A stretch of DNA of 64,000 nucleotides from an uncultured Aquimarina sp. (GCF_947492405.1 NZ_CANLMP010000003.1:310001-374000); one strand, 5' to 3'. Positions 34,930 to 44,622 are shown, counted from the first letter of the stretch. Notes: generated by a model from the sequence alone, not told the origin. Translations and numbers: made by a program.

Positions 34930-35802
34930 TTAAGTCAGGTGCTTTTGAGCTTTATAAGAAGAGCGAACCAATGCTCCACTTTCGACATGTCTGAAGCCCA
35001 TTTCCAACCCGATCTCTTCATATTTTTTAAACTGATCTGGCGTAATGAATTGTTTTACTGGTAAATGTTTTTTGCTTGGTTGTAAATATTGTCCAATAGT
35101 TACGATATCAAGATTTACAGCCCTTAAGTCCTTAAGCACCTGTATAACTTCTTCTTCAGTTTCACCAAGTCCTAGCATGATTCCACTTTTCGTGCGATTG
35201 ATACCATTATCTTTTAGATATTTAAGAACCTGAAGACTTTGTTCGTATTTAGCTTGGATACGAACTTCTCTTGTTAGTCTTTTTACTGTTTCCATATTAT
35301 GTGAAACAACTTCCGGTTTTACAGCAATGATTCTATCGATGTTTTTAGTCTTGCCTTGGAAATCAGGTATTAAAGTTTCTAAGGTGGTTTCAGGATTCAT
35401 TCGACGAATTGCCTGAATCGTTTCTGCCCAGATAATTGATCCTCCATCTGCTAAGTCATCTCTATCCACAGAGGTTACAACAGCATGTTTAATATTCATA
35501 ATTTTAATAGAACGAGCAACTTTTTCTGGTTCTTCCCAGTCTACTGTTTCTGGTCTTCCTGTTTTTACACCACAAAAACCACAAGATCTGGTACAGATAT
35601 TACCTAATATCATAAAAGTAGCAGTACCCTCACTCCAACATTCTCCCATATTAGGACAACTTCCTGAAGTGCATATTGTATGTAAATTATATTTATCGAC
35701 TAAACCACGAAGTTCGGTGTATTTTTTTCCGGTTGGTAATTTTACCCGTAACCATTTTGGTTTTCCTTTTGGAGGAGCAACAGTAGTAACGTCATTATTC
35801 AT
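34930..35802 (-). CDS. lipA: Lipoyl synthase
   Basis: 290 residues from the ATG at 35802; a TTG seven codons upstream overlaps the -7 box and is rejected. LipA is a radical SAM enzyme that inserts sulfur into octanoyl groups. Auxiliary-cluster cysteines are Cys44, Cys49 and Cys55 (CTSGSCPNMGEC), and the radical SAM cluster is Cys70, Cys74, Cys77 (CTRSCGFC). The C-terminal serine motif GALVRSSYKA is present. It appears to lead a unit with gap and the hybrid kinase. Confidence 0.96.
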   Translation of the reverse strand: MNNDVTTVAPPKGKPKWLRVKLPTGKKYTELRGLVDKYNLHTICTSGSCPNMGECWSEGTATFMILGNICTRSCGFCGVKTGRPETVDWEEPEKVARSIKIMNIKHAVVTSVDRDDLADGGSIIWAETIQAIRRMNPETTLETLIPDFQGKTKNIDRIIAVKPEVVSHNMETVKRLTREVRIQAKYEQSLQVLKYLKDNGINRTKSGIMLGLGETEEEVIQVLKDLRAVNLDIVTIGQYLQPSKKHLPVKQFITPDQFKKYEEIGLEMGFRHVESGALVRSSYKAQKHLT

Positions 35803-35820
35803 ACTCGGCAATATTTTGTA

Positions 35821-35828
35821 CAAAAATA
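35821..35828 (-). promoter_or_regulatory. Promoter -7 box of lipA
   Basis: TATTTTTG on the minus strand, ending 18 bases before the ATG at 35802. It fixes the shorter lipA start. Confidence 0.6.
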
Positions 35829-36170
35829 CAAAGAAAGCTTAGATTAAAATATAGTTTTAGGGATTCTTCTAGGTTTTGGTTTGATTCATATTAAACAAAT
35901 CATGATGATTAGAATCTTGACGTTTATAATGAGTTGTTTAGAAAATTTAATTTTTCAAAAACCATATTTCAGTAGTATAATACTTACAAAATACGGTTTG
36001 AAGGGAATTTTTAAGTTAAAAAAAATGATAATTATAAAATTAGCAATTGTTGAATTTTTTTAGTGTACTGAAGATTCTTTTGGATTGATTTTCAATACTT
36101 TGTGCTTTTTTGCAATAAACATTTACGATGTTTCTGGGGATATTTTCTTTAGTATTTTAAATATTTTTTA

Positions 36171-36204
36171 TGGTTAAACCGTAATTTTATTGCGGTTTTT
36201 GTGC
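36171..36204. promoter_or_regulatory. Intergenic motif shared with 61651-61700
   Basis: The stretch includes TTAAACCGTA, TTTTATTG and CGGTTTTTGTGC. The region at 61651-61700 contains TTTAACCGTA, TTTTTCAGTATTG and CCGTTTTTGTGC in the same order and orientation. Both precede small protein genes. This could be a regulator site or a dispersed intergenic repeat. Confidence 0.4.
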
Positions 36205-36223
36205 ATAATATAATTTCTTTTTA

Positions 36224-36231
36224 TATTTTTG
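36224..36231 (+). promoter_or_regulatory. Promoter -7 box of the 77-residue protein gene
   Basis: TATTTTTG followed by GC, about 100 bases before the ATG at 36330; a TTG lies 22 bases upstream. Confidence 0.5.
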
Positions 36232-36329
36232 GCATACATAATTTTGAGTAGAAATACTTTAAATCATGGTTAAAATTAGCTTAACCCCATTTTTTATTCA
36301 TTAAAAAAAAGTTAAAAAACCAAACACAA

Positions 36330-36563
36330 ATGTCAAAAGAAGATTTAGAACAACAGAAACAATTGCAAAAAAACAGGAAACGAGTAGAAAAATGGTTAAT
36401 TAATAATCAAAATTTTATTAATATAACCGGTATTGAAAAAGAAATATCTGCTCCTAAAGGACTCGTTCAAAAATTTATTAAATATGATAAAAAAATAAAC
36501 GACAAATGGATTAATCCATTACACGAGGTCTTAAAAAGAATAGCTACTTTTAGTCTTAGATAG
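36330..36563 (+). CDS. Small basic helical protein, unknown function
   Basis: 77 residues (MSKEDLEQQKQLQKNRKRVEK...). It is charged, Lys/Gln/Asn-rich and predicted helical, with no signal or membrane segment. The segment GIEKEISAPKGLVQKFIKYDKKI has the feel of a small DNA-binding helix-turn-helix, but the evidence is weak. It has a promoter-like box upstream and shares a terminator with the convergent sigma factor gene, which supports it being real. Confidence 0.6.
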   Translation: MSKEDLEQQKQLQKNRKRVEKWLINNQNFINITGIEKEISAPKGLVQKFIKYDKKINDKWINPLHEVLKRIATFSLR

Positions 36564-36589
36564 CTTAATTGATTTATTGAGAATAACAA

Positions 36590-36632
36590 AAAGAGAGTTA
36601 AATAGATTTTAAAAATTTAATTAACTCTCTTT
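36590..36632. terminator. Bidirectional terminator between the small gene and the sigma factor gene
   Basis: 12-bp stem AAAGAGAGTTAA/TTAACTCTCTTT with a 19-base loop. The right arm includes the sigma factor stop codon at 36621-36623. Confidence 0.75.
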
Positions 36633-37193
36633 CTTATTAGTAATAATTTCTGCAAGAAGTTTTCTGGCTCTTAGTAATTTTACCTTTACATTATTCATAG
36701 GTTCATCTAATACTTCAGAAATTTCTTTATAACTTAATTCTTGAAAATATCTTAGGTTTATAACCTCTTGATAATGCGGTTTAAGTTGTTTAATATACCT
36801 AAGTAATTGAGCAAGGTTTTGCTCTGTAATCAATTTATCTTCTGGTGTTGGAGTGTCATCTATTATTTTGTAAACAACATCATCAACCTCTGTAGTTGTT
36901 TTAGAGCGGATTGAAGCATTTTTTTTTCTTAATAGATCGATATGAATATTTTTAGAAATCTGGATTAACCAAGTTTTAAAATTATATTCTTCTTTAAATG
37001 TATCTATTTTATCGAATGCTTTAGAAAAACTTTGAATAGATATGTCTTCTGCTTCATATTCGTTTTGAGTTCTCTTAAGTTGAAAATTAAAAACATCATT
37101 CCAAAAAGTATCCAAAAGATAATTAAAAGACGCTTGTTTGCCTTCTTTGGCTTTTTTTATATGTTCTGAAAGTGTTAAGAGTTCTTTTTCCAA
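36621..37193 (-). CDS. ECF-type RNA polymerase sigma factor
   Basis: 190 residues. Region 2 spans about 25-95 (YEAEDISIQSFSKAFDKIDTF, then FKTWLIQISKNIHIDLLRKK) and region 4 about 125-180 (QLKPHYQEVINLRYFQELSYKEIS, then VKVKLLRARKLL). This is the sigma-70 RpoE-like family that redirects RNA polymerase to stress or envelope genes. No classical anti-sigma factor gene is adjacent. The gene directly upstream (32 bases) is a small Cys-rich membrane protein on the same strand, which might take that role, but this is only inference. Confidence 0.92.
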   Translation of the reverse strand: MEKELLTLSEHIKKAKEGKQASFNYLLDTFWNDVFNFQLKRTQNEYEAEDISIQSFSKAFDKIDTFKEEYNFKTWLIQISKNIHIDLLRKKNASIRSKTTTEVDDVVYKIIDDTPTPEDKLITEQNLAQLLRYIKQLKPHYQEVINLRYFQELSYKEISEVLDEPMNNVKVKLLRARKLLAEIITNKKES

Positions 37194-37225
37194 TGAAGTG
37201 TTTTTGAATGGAAATCGTTGATCAA

Positions 37226-37432
37226 TTATTTAGAGTGCTCTGTTTCATTACAATTAGCGTATTGATCTGGAGTCTTGCCACACATAGAACAAGATTCACC
37301 TTCTTTGTTAAGGAAAGGACTTTGGCTTGCGCAGGTACCTGCAAATTTTCCATCCTTTTTGGCCCATATTTTAATAGCGATTCCTGCAAAAGCTATTAAT
37401 AAAAGACCTACCGTAAGTAATACCAGTTTCAT
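37226..37432 (-). CDS. Small membrane protein with Cys-rich tail
   Basis: 68 residues. One transmembrane helix at about 3-24 (LVLLTVGLLLIAFAGIAIKIW) is followed by a tail with four Cys (GTCASQSPF, ESCSMCGKTP, ANCNETEH), including a CxxC. The tail could bind metal or a cluster, or respond to redox state. Similar short proteins occur in many Flavobacteriaceae as membrane or secreted protein of unknown function. It has a -7 box at 37459-37466 and is followed at 32 bases by the ECF sigma factor gene, so they are likely co-expressed. Confidence 0.8.
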   Translation of the reverse strand: MKLVLLTVGLLLIAFAGIAIKIWAKKDGKFAGTCASQSPFLNKEGESCSMCGKTPDQYANCNETEHSK

Positions 37433-37458
37433 AATTTAATGTGATCTAAATTAGTGTG

Positions 37459-37466
37459 CAAAGATA
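37459..37466 (-). promoter_or_regulatory. Promoter -7 box of the Cys-rich membrane protein and sigma factor unit
   Basis: TATCTTTG on the minus strand followed by CAC, 27 bases before the ATG at 37432. Confidence 0.6.
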
Positions 37467-37540
37467 CGAAGAAAAATAGCTGAAATTATGATTTATAGAA
37501 AATTAGATTTATTACAGATCTAAAAAAAATACGAGTGTAT

Positions 37541-38554
37541 TTAAATTATATTTACTTCAGTTTCTAATACAATGTCAAATTTTTCTTTAATGGTTTTCTG
37601 AATTTTTTTAGAGAGTTCTAATATTTCCTGACCGCTGGCATTGTTATAGTTTACTAGTACTAGTGCTTGTTTTGCATGAACGCCTGCATCACCCCAACGT
37701 TTTCCTTTAAATCCGCTTTGTTCGATAAGCCATCCTGCAGGAATTTTGGTGTTGTCTTTATCTATTTGATAAAATGGAATACCTGGGTGTAATTCCTGTA
37801 ACTTGTCAAATTTTTCCGAAGAGATTACAGGGTTTTTAAAGAAACTTCCGCTATTACCAATTTCTTTAGGATCGGGTAATTTACTTTTACGGATAGCTAT
37901 AACCGCTTCCGAAATATCCTTAATTGTTGGAGAAATGATGTTTTTCTCTTTTAATGCGTTTTCAATAGCTCCGTAGCTTGTATTCAAGGTGTGATCTTTT
38001 ATGGTTAGCCTAAAAGTCACTTTTGTAATTATATATTTTCCTTTTAATTCATTTTTAAAAATGGAATTCCTGTATCCGAAATTACACTCTTCCTTTGTGA
38101 AATGCTTTTTTATACCGCTAGTAAGTTGAATAGCTTCGCAACTGACAAAGCTATCTTTTAATTCTACACCATATGCGCCAATGTTTTGAATCGGAGCACT
38201 GCCAACATATCCAGGTATTAGTGAAAGGTTTTCTAAGCCTCCAAAATTATTATTGATACAGTATTGAACAAAATCATGCCAGTTTTCTCCCGCATTAGCA
38301 GAAACTAACACAGAACTATCGGATTGAATATTCGTTGTAATTCCTTTAATTGCAATATGCAAAACCAGAGCTTCCAGATTTTGAGTAAGTAACATATTAC
38401 TTCCACCACTAAGAATGAAAATATTTCTATTCTTATGCGTAAAAAGTGTCTCTGTAAGCTCTTGTTCAGAATTAATTTTTATAAACTCTGTTGCTTGTAC
38501 ATCTATACCAAAGGTATTATGTTTTTTAAGAGATTTGTTACGTTCTATTTTCAA
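37541..38554 (-). CDS. murB: UDP-N-acetylenolpyruvoylglucosamine reductase
   Basis: 337 residues, FAD enzyme making UDP-MurNAc for peptidoglycan. The start MKIERNKSLKKHNTFGIDV, the FAD-binding ILSGGSNML, LSLIPGYVGSAPIQNIGAYG and the catalytic Ser in GNSGSFFKNP are all present, with the late IEQSGFKGKRWGDAGVHAKQALVLVN segment. It is the type I form found in E. coli. It lies 72 bases after the aminotransferase gene on the minus strand. Confidence 0.95.
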   Translation of the reverse strand: MKIERNKSLKKHNTFGIDVQATEFIKINSEQELTETLFTHKNRNIFILSGGSNMLLTQNLEALVLHIAIKGITTNIQSDSSVLVSANAGENWHDFVQYCINNNFGGLENLSLIPGYVGSAPIQNIGAYGVELKDSFVSCEAIQLTSGIKKHFTKEECNFGYRNSIFKNELKGKYIITKVTFRLTIKDHTLNTSYGAIENALKEKNIISPTIKDISEAVIAIRKSKLPDPKEIGNSGSFFKNPVISSEKFDKLQELHPGIPFYQIDKDNTKIPAGWLIEQSGFKGKRWGDAGVHAKQALVLVNYNNASGQEILELSKKIQKTIKEKFDIVLETEVNII

Positions 38555-38626
38555 AAAAGATGGAATTTAAATTAACTACTGTTTTCTTTTTACTTTAAGT
38601 TCCGAAATATATGATTATTTATAGTT

Positions 38627-39856
38627 TTATAATGTAATATTTTCTTCAGCAACTGAAATTACATTCTGATTAGTGTATTTTTCTAATGCAAGCTTTAGAA
38701 TATTAACAGCTTTTTTTAGATCTCTTCTGTTTAGAACATAAGCTATTCTTACTTGATTCAATCCTACATTGGGACTAGAATAAAATCCTGAAGCCGGAGC
38801 TAACATTAGTGTTTCGTTATCTACATGAAACTCATCTAATAGCCATTTTGCAAAATGATCTGCGTCTTTTATTGGTAATTCTGCGATACAATAAAAAGCT
38901 CCACTTGGCATAGCTACTTTAACACCAGGTATTTGTCTTAATCCTTCAACTAGTGTATCTCTTCTTGTCTTATACTTTGCTACGGTTTCCATATAATAAG
39001 ATTCTGGAGCTTCTAGCGCTGCTTCACTTGCAATTTGTGCAAATGTAGGAGGGCTCAATCTAGCTTGTGCAAACTTCATAGCCGTTTCCATAACACTTTT
39101 GTTTTTACTTACCATACAGCCTATTCTAGCGCCACACATGCTATATCTCTTGGAAACCGAATCTACCACTATAGCATGGTCGTTAAGAGCCCTTTCTTGT
39201 AGAATTGAGTAATGTTCTGACTCTCCGTACACAAACTCTCTGTATACTTCGTCTGAGATTAAGAATAAATCATATTTAATGGCTAGTTTTGCTAGCTGTT
39301 GTATTTCTTCTTTACTGTATAAATAGCCTGTAGGATTGCCAGGATTACAAATTAGAATAGCTTTTGTTTTAGGCGTAATAAGCTTTTCGAATTCTTTTAC
39401 CGGAGGTAGTGCAAATCCATTCTCAATTTTAGAAATTACAGGCACTACAGTTACTGTTGATTGAGTAGAAAAACTGTAATAGTTGGCATAAAAAGGTTCG
39501 GGAACGATAATTTCATCACCTGGATCCGTAATACTTCCCATTGTGAAAATTAATGCTTCGCTTCCTCCTGTAGTGATCAAAATATCGTCAGAGGATATCG
39601 TAATATCATGTTTTGCGTAATATCCGGCTAATTTTTTTCTAAAGCTTTCAAAACCTGCAGAATGACTATAGGCAAGAACATCTAATTTGTGATTTCTTAC
39701 AGCATTCATGGCTTCTATGGGTGTTTTGATATCGGGTTGACCGATATTAAGATGAAAAATATGTTTTCCTTCTTTTACCGCTTTTTCTGCAAAAGGAGCT
39801 AATTTACGAATCGGTGATTCGGGCATTGCTTTACCTTTACTTGATATTACAGGCAT
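38627..39856 (-). CDS. PLP-dependent aminotransferase, class I/II (AspC-like)
   Basis: 409 residues. Typical features: HLNIGQPDIKTP near residue 36, TTGGSEALIF, the PLP-contacting NPGNPTGYLYS and ISDEVYREF, and the Schiff-base lysine in DSVSKRYSMCGARIG. The C-terminal carboxylate-binding Arg is in VRIAYVLN. The family includes aspartate and aromatic aminotransferases; the exact substrate cannot be fixed from sequence alone. It precedes murB on the same strand. Confidence 0.92.
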   Translation of the reverse strand: MPVISSKGKAMPESPIRKLAPFAEKAVKEGKHIFHLNIGQPDIKTPIEAMNAVRNHKLDVLAYSHSAGFESFRKKLAGYYAKHDITISSDDILITTGGSEALIFTMGSITDPGDEIIVPEPFYANYYSFSTQSTVTVVPVISKIENGFALPPVKEFEKLITPKTKAILICNPGNPTGYLYSKEEIQQLAKLAIKYDLFLISDEVYREFVYGESEHYSILQERALNDHAIVVDSVSKRYSMCGARIGCMVSKNKSVMETAMKFAQARLSPPTFAQIASEAALEAPESYYMETVAKYKTRRDTLVEGLRQIPGVKVAMPSGAFYCIAELPIKDADHFAKWLLDEFHVDNETLMLAPASGFYSSPNVGLNQVRIAYVLNRRDLKKAVNILKLALEKYTNQNVISVAEENITL

Positions 39857-39961
39857 TCTTTTTAAATTTTAAAAATAAAATAGCAGTAAATTTCTTAAAT
39901 TATTTAGGATTTAAGTGAATTATTATCAGGAATTTTCAAGTATTTTTCTATATTTAGTGTA

Positions 39962-41344
39962 ATGGAGATTTTGTACCTAGATTTTTATCATTTTCTTAAA
40001 GAAAAAGCCTTAATTCTATTTTTAATTGTTTCTTTTGCTTGTAATGGTCAAGATGGTTTTAAACTATCAGATGGTCTTCGTAGTGACAAGATTAAGTTCG
40101 AATTGTCTAATAATCTTATAATAATACCAGTAGAGCTTAATGGAGTTAAGTTGTCCTTTATTTTAGATACCGGAGTAGGTTCTACTATTCTTTTTAGTAT
40201 CGACAAAAGAGCATCCTTAGAATTAAAAAATGCTTCAAAAATTCTTCTTAGAGGATTAGGAAACGATGCGCCTGCAGAAGCAATAAAATCTACAGGTAAT
40301 TTATTAAAAATAGGAAATACTTATAGTAATAATCATACTGTATATATGATTTTTGATGAGACGATGAACTTTTCTCCTATGATGGGATTTCCGGTTCACG
40401 GGATTATAGGGTATGATTTTTTTAAAGAATTCATTCTAAATATTAGTTATTCGAAAGAATTCATTAAAATATTTGATCCTGAATCCTACAAATATAAAAA
40501 ATGTAAAAAGTGCTATCAGACGGATTTAGATTTAAGTAATGGTAGAAAGAGACCTTTGGTTAAAGCTAAATACAAAACAGATAAAGGCCTGATAGATGTA
40601 AATCTTTTATTAGATTCTGGGTCTAGTTCGGCGCTATGGTTGTTTGAAAACCCTGAGATTAATCTCAATGTTCCCGAAGATTCTTTTGAGGATTTTTTAG
40701 GAACAGGTTTCAATGGGGAGATATATGGACAAAAAACAAAAGTCGAAAGTCTACACATAGGTGATTTTAAAATTAATGAAGTCACAGCATCTTTTCCAGA
40801 TTCTCTTTTTATACAAGGAATTTCATTAAAAAACCGTCAAGGTTCTATCGGAGGTAGTGTGCTAAGAAGGTTTAATATGATTATGGATTATCCCAATCAA
40901 AAGATAACATTTAAAAAGAATAATTTTTTCTATAAACCTTTCCATTACAATATGAGTGGTCTTACTATTCAGCATAGTGGGGTAAGAGTATCGAAAGACT
41001 ACAATTTACGTAAAGCCCCTTCTAAACCATCATTAGGTTTTGTAACCAATGATAGTAATGGTAAAATTTTGGTTGATGTTCTTAAAGCTGATGCCAGTAC
41101 TTTTATATATTCGTTGCAACCGGAATATAAAATCACAGAGGTTAGGCCTGATTCACCTGCAGCAATAGCTGGATTGCTAAAGGGGGACAAAGTTCTGGAA
41201 GTAAATGGTAGAAAGTCTTACTTATATAAACTTTCGGATTTAAATGACTTGTTTTATTCAGAAGAAGGAAAGAAAATTACGATTAAAGTAGAACGTCTTG
41301 GTGTAGAAATAAAATTTATGTTTTTTCTTAAAAAAGTCATTTAA
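39962..41344 (+). CDS. Exported retropepsin-like aspartyl protease with C-terminal PDZ domain
   Basis: 460 residues. A hydrophobic N-terminus (KALILFLIVSFACNGQ) may be a lipoprotein signal with Cys27. Two aspartyl-protease halves are seen: Asp69-Thr-Gly in SFILDTGVGSTILF and Asp218-Ser-Gly in LLLDSGSSSALW, followed by IIGYDFFKEF and IGGSVLRRFNMIMDY flap-end motifs of each half. A PDZ domain closes the protein (EVRPDSPAAIAGLLKGDKVLEVNG). This matches Bacteroidota aspartyl protease family proteins with PDZ. Targets are unknown. Confidence 0.88.
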   Translation: MEILYLDFYHFLKEKALILFLIVSFACNGQDGFKLSDGLRSDKIKFELSNNLIIIPVELNGVKLSFILDTGVGSTILFSIDKRASLELKNASKILLRGLGNDAPAEAIKSTGNLLKIGNTYSNNHTVYMIFDETMNFSPMMGFPVHGIIGYDFFKEFILNISYSKEFIKIFDPESYKYKKCKKCYQTDLDLSNGRKRPLVKAKYKTDKGLIDVNLLLDSGSSSALWLFENPEINLNVPEDSFEDFLGTGFNGEIYGQKTKVESLHIGDFKINEVTASFPDSLFIQGISLKNRQGSIGGSVLRRFNMIMDYPNQKITFKKNNFFYKPFHYNMSGLTIQHSGVRVSKDYNLRKAPSKPSLGFVTNDSNGKILVDVLKADASTFIYSLQPEYKITEVRPDSPAAIAGLLKGDKVLEVNGRKSYLYKLSDLNDLFYSEEGKKITIKVERLGVEIKFMFFLKKVI

Positions 41345-41378
41345 AAAAGGCTCTAGGAATTAACTTAGAGCCTTTTTT
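41343..41378. terminator. Bidirectional terminator between the protease and DUF1573 genes
   Basis: 13-bp stem AAAAAAGGCTCTA/TAGAGCCTTTTTT with a ten-base loop between convergent genes. Confidence 0.9.
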
Positions 41379-41396
41379 GGTATATGTTAGTGTGTT

Positions 41397-41801
41397 TTAA
41401 TTCTTTTTTTCTAAAACACTTTTCGTGTCGTCAAGTACAGTACCTTTTATCTTAATAGCTTTGGTAGATTCCTCAGCATTAGAATACACAGTAATAGTTT
41501 TACGGATTGGTCCAACTCTTTTGGTGTCATACTTTACTTCTATAATTCCTGTTGCTCCAGGTCCAATTGGATCTTCAGGTTTTTTAGGAATAGTACATCC
41601 ACAACTAGAATATACTCTGGAAATAATCAATGGAGCATTTCCTGTATTTGTGAACTCAAACTGGCGAATACCGTCACTACCCTTGGTAATTTCCCCATAA
41701 TCGATCACTTCTGATTTAAACTCGATTTTTGCTTTAGCTTCCTGAGCGTTTAGGGTAATCCCCAGAAAACCAATAAATAAAATCATCATTACATTTCTCA
41801 T
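41397..41801 (-). CDS. DUF1573 family exported protein
   Basis: 134 residues. A signal peptide (MRNVMMILFIGFLGITLNAQ) is followed by an Ig-like DUF1573 domain: YGEITKGSDGIRQFEFTNTG, NAPLIISRVYSSCGCTIP and KTITVYSNAEE. The SSCGCT cysteines are characteristic. The family resembles ASPM/SPD-2/Hydin-type beta-sandwiches; its function is unknown. It is convergent with the aspartyl protease and divergent from valS. Confidence 0.9.
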   Translation of the reverse strand: MRNVMMILFIGFLGITLNAQEAKAKIEFKSEVIDYGEITKGSDGIRQFEFTNTGNAPLIISRVYSSCGCTIPKKPEDPIGPGATGIIEVKYDTKRVGPIRKTITVYSNAEESTKAIKIKGTVLDDTKSVLEKKN

Positions 41802-41889
41802 AACGTAGGTTTTTATAATGTGTAAAAGTAGTTACTTTTTATCCAACTTCAAAATTGCGAAAGACTTTCACGTTGTCGTATATAATAAT

Positions 41890-41897
41890 TACTTTTG
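41890..41897 (+). promoter_or_regulatory. Promoter -7 box of valS
   Basis: TACTTTTG followed by CAC, 30 bases before the ATG at 41928. It excludes earlier in-frame starts. Confidence 0.7.
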
Positions 41898-41927
41898 CAC
41901 TCTAAATTCCAAAAATCGGACCAAACT

Positions 41928-44561
41928 ATGGCTTTAGCGGGAAAGTATGATGCAAAATCAATAGAAGATAAGTGGTATAACTACTGGATGGAGAACAATT
42001 ATTTCCATTCTGAAGTTGATGAAAGAGAGGCGTATACAATTGTCATTCCTCCACCAAATGTTACAGGTGTATTACATATGGGGCATATGCTTAATAATAC
42101 AATACAAGATGTATTGATCAGAAGAGCTCGTCTTAAAGGATATAATGCTTGTTGGGTTCCTGGTACTGATCACGCTTCTATTGCGACAGAGGCCAAAGTA
42201 GTGGCAAAGCTAAAAGAAGAAGGAATTGATAAAAATGACCTTACAAGAGAGGAGTTTTTAGAACATGCTTGGGAATGGACTCATAAACATGGAGGGATTA
42301 TCCTGGAACAGCTTAAAAAGCTAGGTGCTTCTTGTGATTGGGAGCGTACTGCGTTTACAATGGATGACAATTTGTCTGAGTCTGTGATAAAAGTTTTTGT
42401 TGATTTATATAATAAGGGTCTTATTTATAGAGGATATAGAATGGTTAATTGGGATCCAGAAGCAAAGACTACCTTGTCCGATGAAGAAGTTATTTATGAA
42501 GAAAAACAAGGGAATCTTTACTATCTAAAGTATAAAATAGAAGGAAGTGATGATACATTAACAATTGCTACAACACGTCCGGAAACAATCATGGGCGATA
42601 CTGCAATCTGTATTAACCCTAATGATACACGTTTTACACATCTAAAAGGTAAAAAAGCAATAGTTCCTGTTTCTAACAGAACTATTCCAATAATTGAAGA
42701 TGAATATGTTGATATGGAGTTTGGTACAGGATGTCTTAAAGTGACTCCTGCACATGATCAAAACGATAAGGTTTTAGGAGATAAGCATAAATTAGAAGTA
42801 ATAGATATCTTTAATGATGATGCTACACTTAATTCTTTTGGATTGCATTATGAAGGAAAGGATCGATTTGTGGTAAGAAAAGAGATCCTAAAAGAACTGG
42901 AAAACCTAGGTGTTCTGGAAAAAACAGAGACGCACCTTAATAAAGTTGGAACAAGTGAGCGTACTAAAGCTGTTATAGAGCCAAAGTTGAGTGATCAGTG
43001 GTTTTTAAAAATGGAAGGTTTGGCTAAACCTGCTTTAGATGCGGTTTTGGATAAAGATGTAAACCTAGTTCCAGAGAAGTTTATCAATACATATCGTCAT
43101 TGGATGGAGAATGTACGAGATTGGAATATCTCTCGTCAATTATGGTGGGGGCATCAAATTCCAGCATATTTTTATGGTGATGGTAAAGAAGATTTTGTAG
43201 TTGCAGAAAGTAGGGAAGAAGCACTTGCTTTAGCAAAAGAAAAAACAGGAAATGGTTCATTAACAGATACTGATCTAACTCAGGATCCTGATGCTTTAGA
43301 TACTTGGTTTTCATCTTGGCTATGGCCAATGAGTGTATTCAATGGTATTTTAGAGCCGGATAATAAAGAAATCAATTATTATTACCCTACAAATGATCTA
43401 GTAACAGCACCAGAAATTTTGTTCTTTTGGGTAGCAAGAATGATCATAGCTGGCTATGAATATAGAAAAGAAAAACCTTTTACTAATGTGTATCTTACTG
43501 GTATTGTAAGGGATAAACAAAGACGAAAAATGTCTAAGTCTTTAGGTAATTCTCCTGACCCTTTAGATTTGATATCTAAATATGGAGCTGATGCCATAAG
43601 AGTAGGTATGTTATTAAGTTCTCCAGCTGGAAACGATCTCATGTTTGATGAAGATTTATGCGATCAAGGGAGAAAATCTTTCGTAAATAAAATTTATAAC
43701 TCTTATAACTTAATTAGTGGTTGGGATATAGATTCATCTATAGAGCAGCCAGAATCATCTAAAATAGCTATAACCTGGTATCGATCCAAGTTCCAAAAAG
43801 CTTTAGTAGAATTAGAGGATGCTTACTCTAAATATCGAATTAGCGATGCATTGATGATTACTTATAAGTTAGTTAGAGATGATTTTAGTGGTTGGTTATT
43901 AGAAATGATCAAACCTGCCTATCAAAGTCCCATTGATGGAAAAACGTATAAAGAAGTAATTGAGATATTAGAAGATACTCTGAAAATTGTACATCCTTTT
44001 GTTCCTTTTATTTCTGAAGAGATTTGGCAAGATATTACTAAAAGGACTCCTGAAGAAGCTTTGATTATATCCAGTTGGCCTAAGATGACCTCTGTTGATG
44101 AAAGTTTAATAAAAGAGTTCGAGATTGCAGCAGATGTGATTTCTGGAATTAGAACAATTCGTAAAGAAAAGAATATATCGTTTAAAGAAACAATTGAATT
44201 ATCAGTAGTGAACAATGAAAATACTCCTGTTACTTTTGATTCAGTAATGTCTAAGCTTGGGAATGTTTCTTCTTTAAGTTATGTAGAAGATACGGTTGAT
44301 GGAGCGCTTTCGTTTAGAGTAAAATCCAATGAATATTTTATTCCTATTTCCGGAGCTATAAATATTGAAGATGAGATTAAAAAACTTACGGATGAATTAG
44401 CATATACTGAAGGATTTTTAAAATCAGTTCAGAAAAAACTGCAAAATGAACGTTTTGTAAACAATGCACCTGAACAGGTTATTGCTAATGAAAGAAAGAA
44501 AGAAGCAGATGCTGAAGCTAAAATAGCTACTCTAAAATCTAGTCTTTCTAGTTTAGGATAG
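41928..44561 (+). CDS. valS: Valyl-tRNA synthetase
   Basis: 877 residues, class I synthetase. HIGH-type motif HMGH at 50-53 in [22 protein letters not shown] at 534-538 in [16 protein letters not shown], editing (CP1) domain from about 190 to 330 with [12 protein letters not shown], and a C-terminal coiled-coil arm ([19 protein letters not shown]). Start and length are normal for Bacteroidota. Confidence 0.96.
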   Translation: MALAGKYDAKSIEDKWYNYWMENNYFHSEVDEREAYTIVIPPPNVTGVLHMGHMLNNTIQDVLIRRARLKGYNACWVPGTDHASIATEAKVVAKLKEEGIDKNDLTREEFLEHAWEWTHKHGGIILEQLKKLGASCDWERTAFTMDDNLSESVIKVFVDLYNKGLIYRGYRMVNWDPEAKTTLSDEEVIYEEKQGNLYYLKYKIEGSDDTLTIATTRPETIMGDTAICINPNDTRFTHLKGKKAIVPVSNRTIPIIEDEYVDMEFGTGCLKVTPAHDQNDKVLGDKHKLEVIDIFNDDATLNSFGLHYEGKDRFVVRKEILKELENLGVLEKTETHLNKVGTSERTKAVIEPKLSDQWFLKMEGLAKPALDAVLDKDVNLVPEKFINTYRHWMENVRDWNISRQLWWGHQIPAYFYGDGKEDFVVAESREEALALAKEKTGNGSLTDTDLTQDPDALDTWFSSWLWPMSVFNGILEPDNKEINYYYPTNDLVTAPEILFFWVARMIIAGYEYRKEKPFTNVYLTGIVRDKQRRKMSKSLGNSPDPLDLISKYGADAIRVGMLLSSPAGNDLMFDEDLCDQGRKSFVNKIYNSYNLISGWDIDSSIEQPESSKIAITWYRSKFQKALVELEDAYSKYRISDALMITYKLVRDDFSGWLLEMIKPAYQSPIDGKTYKEVIEILEDTLKIVHPFVPFISEEIWQDITKRTPEEALIISSWPKMTSVDESLIKEFEIAADVISGIRTIRKEKNISFKETIELSVVNNENTPVTFDSVMSKLGNVSSLSYVEDTVDGALSFRVKSNEYFIPISGAINIEDEIKKLTDELAYTEGFLKSVQKKLQNERFVNNAPEQVIANERKKEADAEAKIATLKSSLSSLG

Positions 44562-44583
44562 TTTGTTATTAAATTGAATAGAT

Positions 44584-44622
44584 AAAAGCACTTTGATCTT
44601 AATGATTTAAAGTGCTTTTTTT
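44584..44622. terminator. Bidirectional terminator between valS and the acyl-CoA-binding protein gene
   Basis: 11-bp stem AAAAGCACTTT/AAAGTGCTTTT with a 14-base loop followed by a T run. Confidence 0.85.

Larger units (their letters stand above)
35829..36329. other. Long AT-rich intergenic region between lipA and a small protein gene
   Basis: About 500 bases, very AT-rich. It holds a short Pro/Leu-poor open frame near 35881-36063 without coding character, an imperfect inverted repeat around 36171-36200 (AAACCG...CGGTTT), and the promoter of the small gene at 36224-36231. A short inverted repeat GGTTAA/TTAACC lies at about 36269-36287. No gene or RNA is supported. Confidence 0.55.

Noticed and set aside
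35881..36063. 60-codon frame in the lipA downstream gap
   Set aside because: No signal, domain or promoter; composition looks like translated AT-rich spacer.
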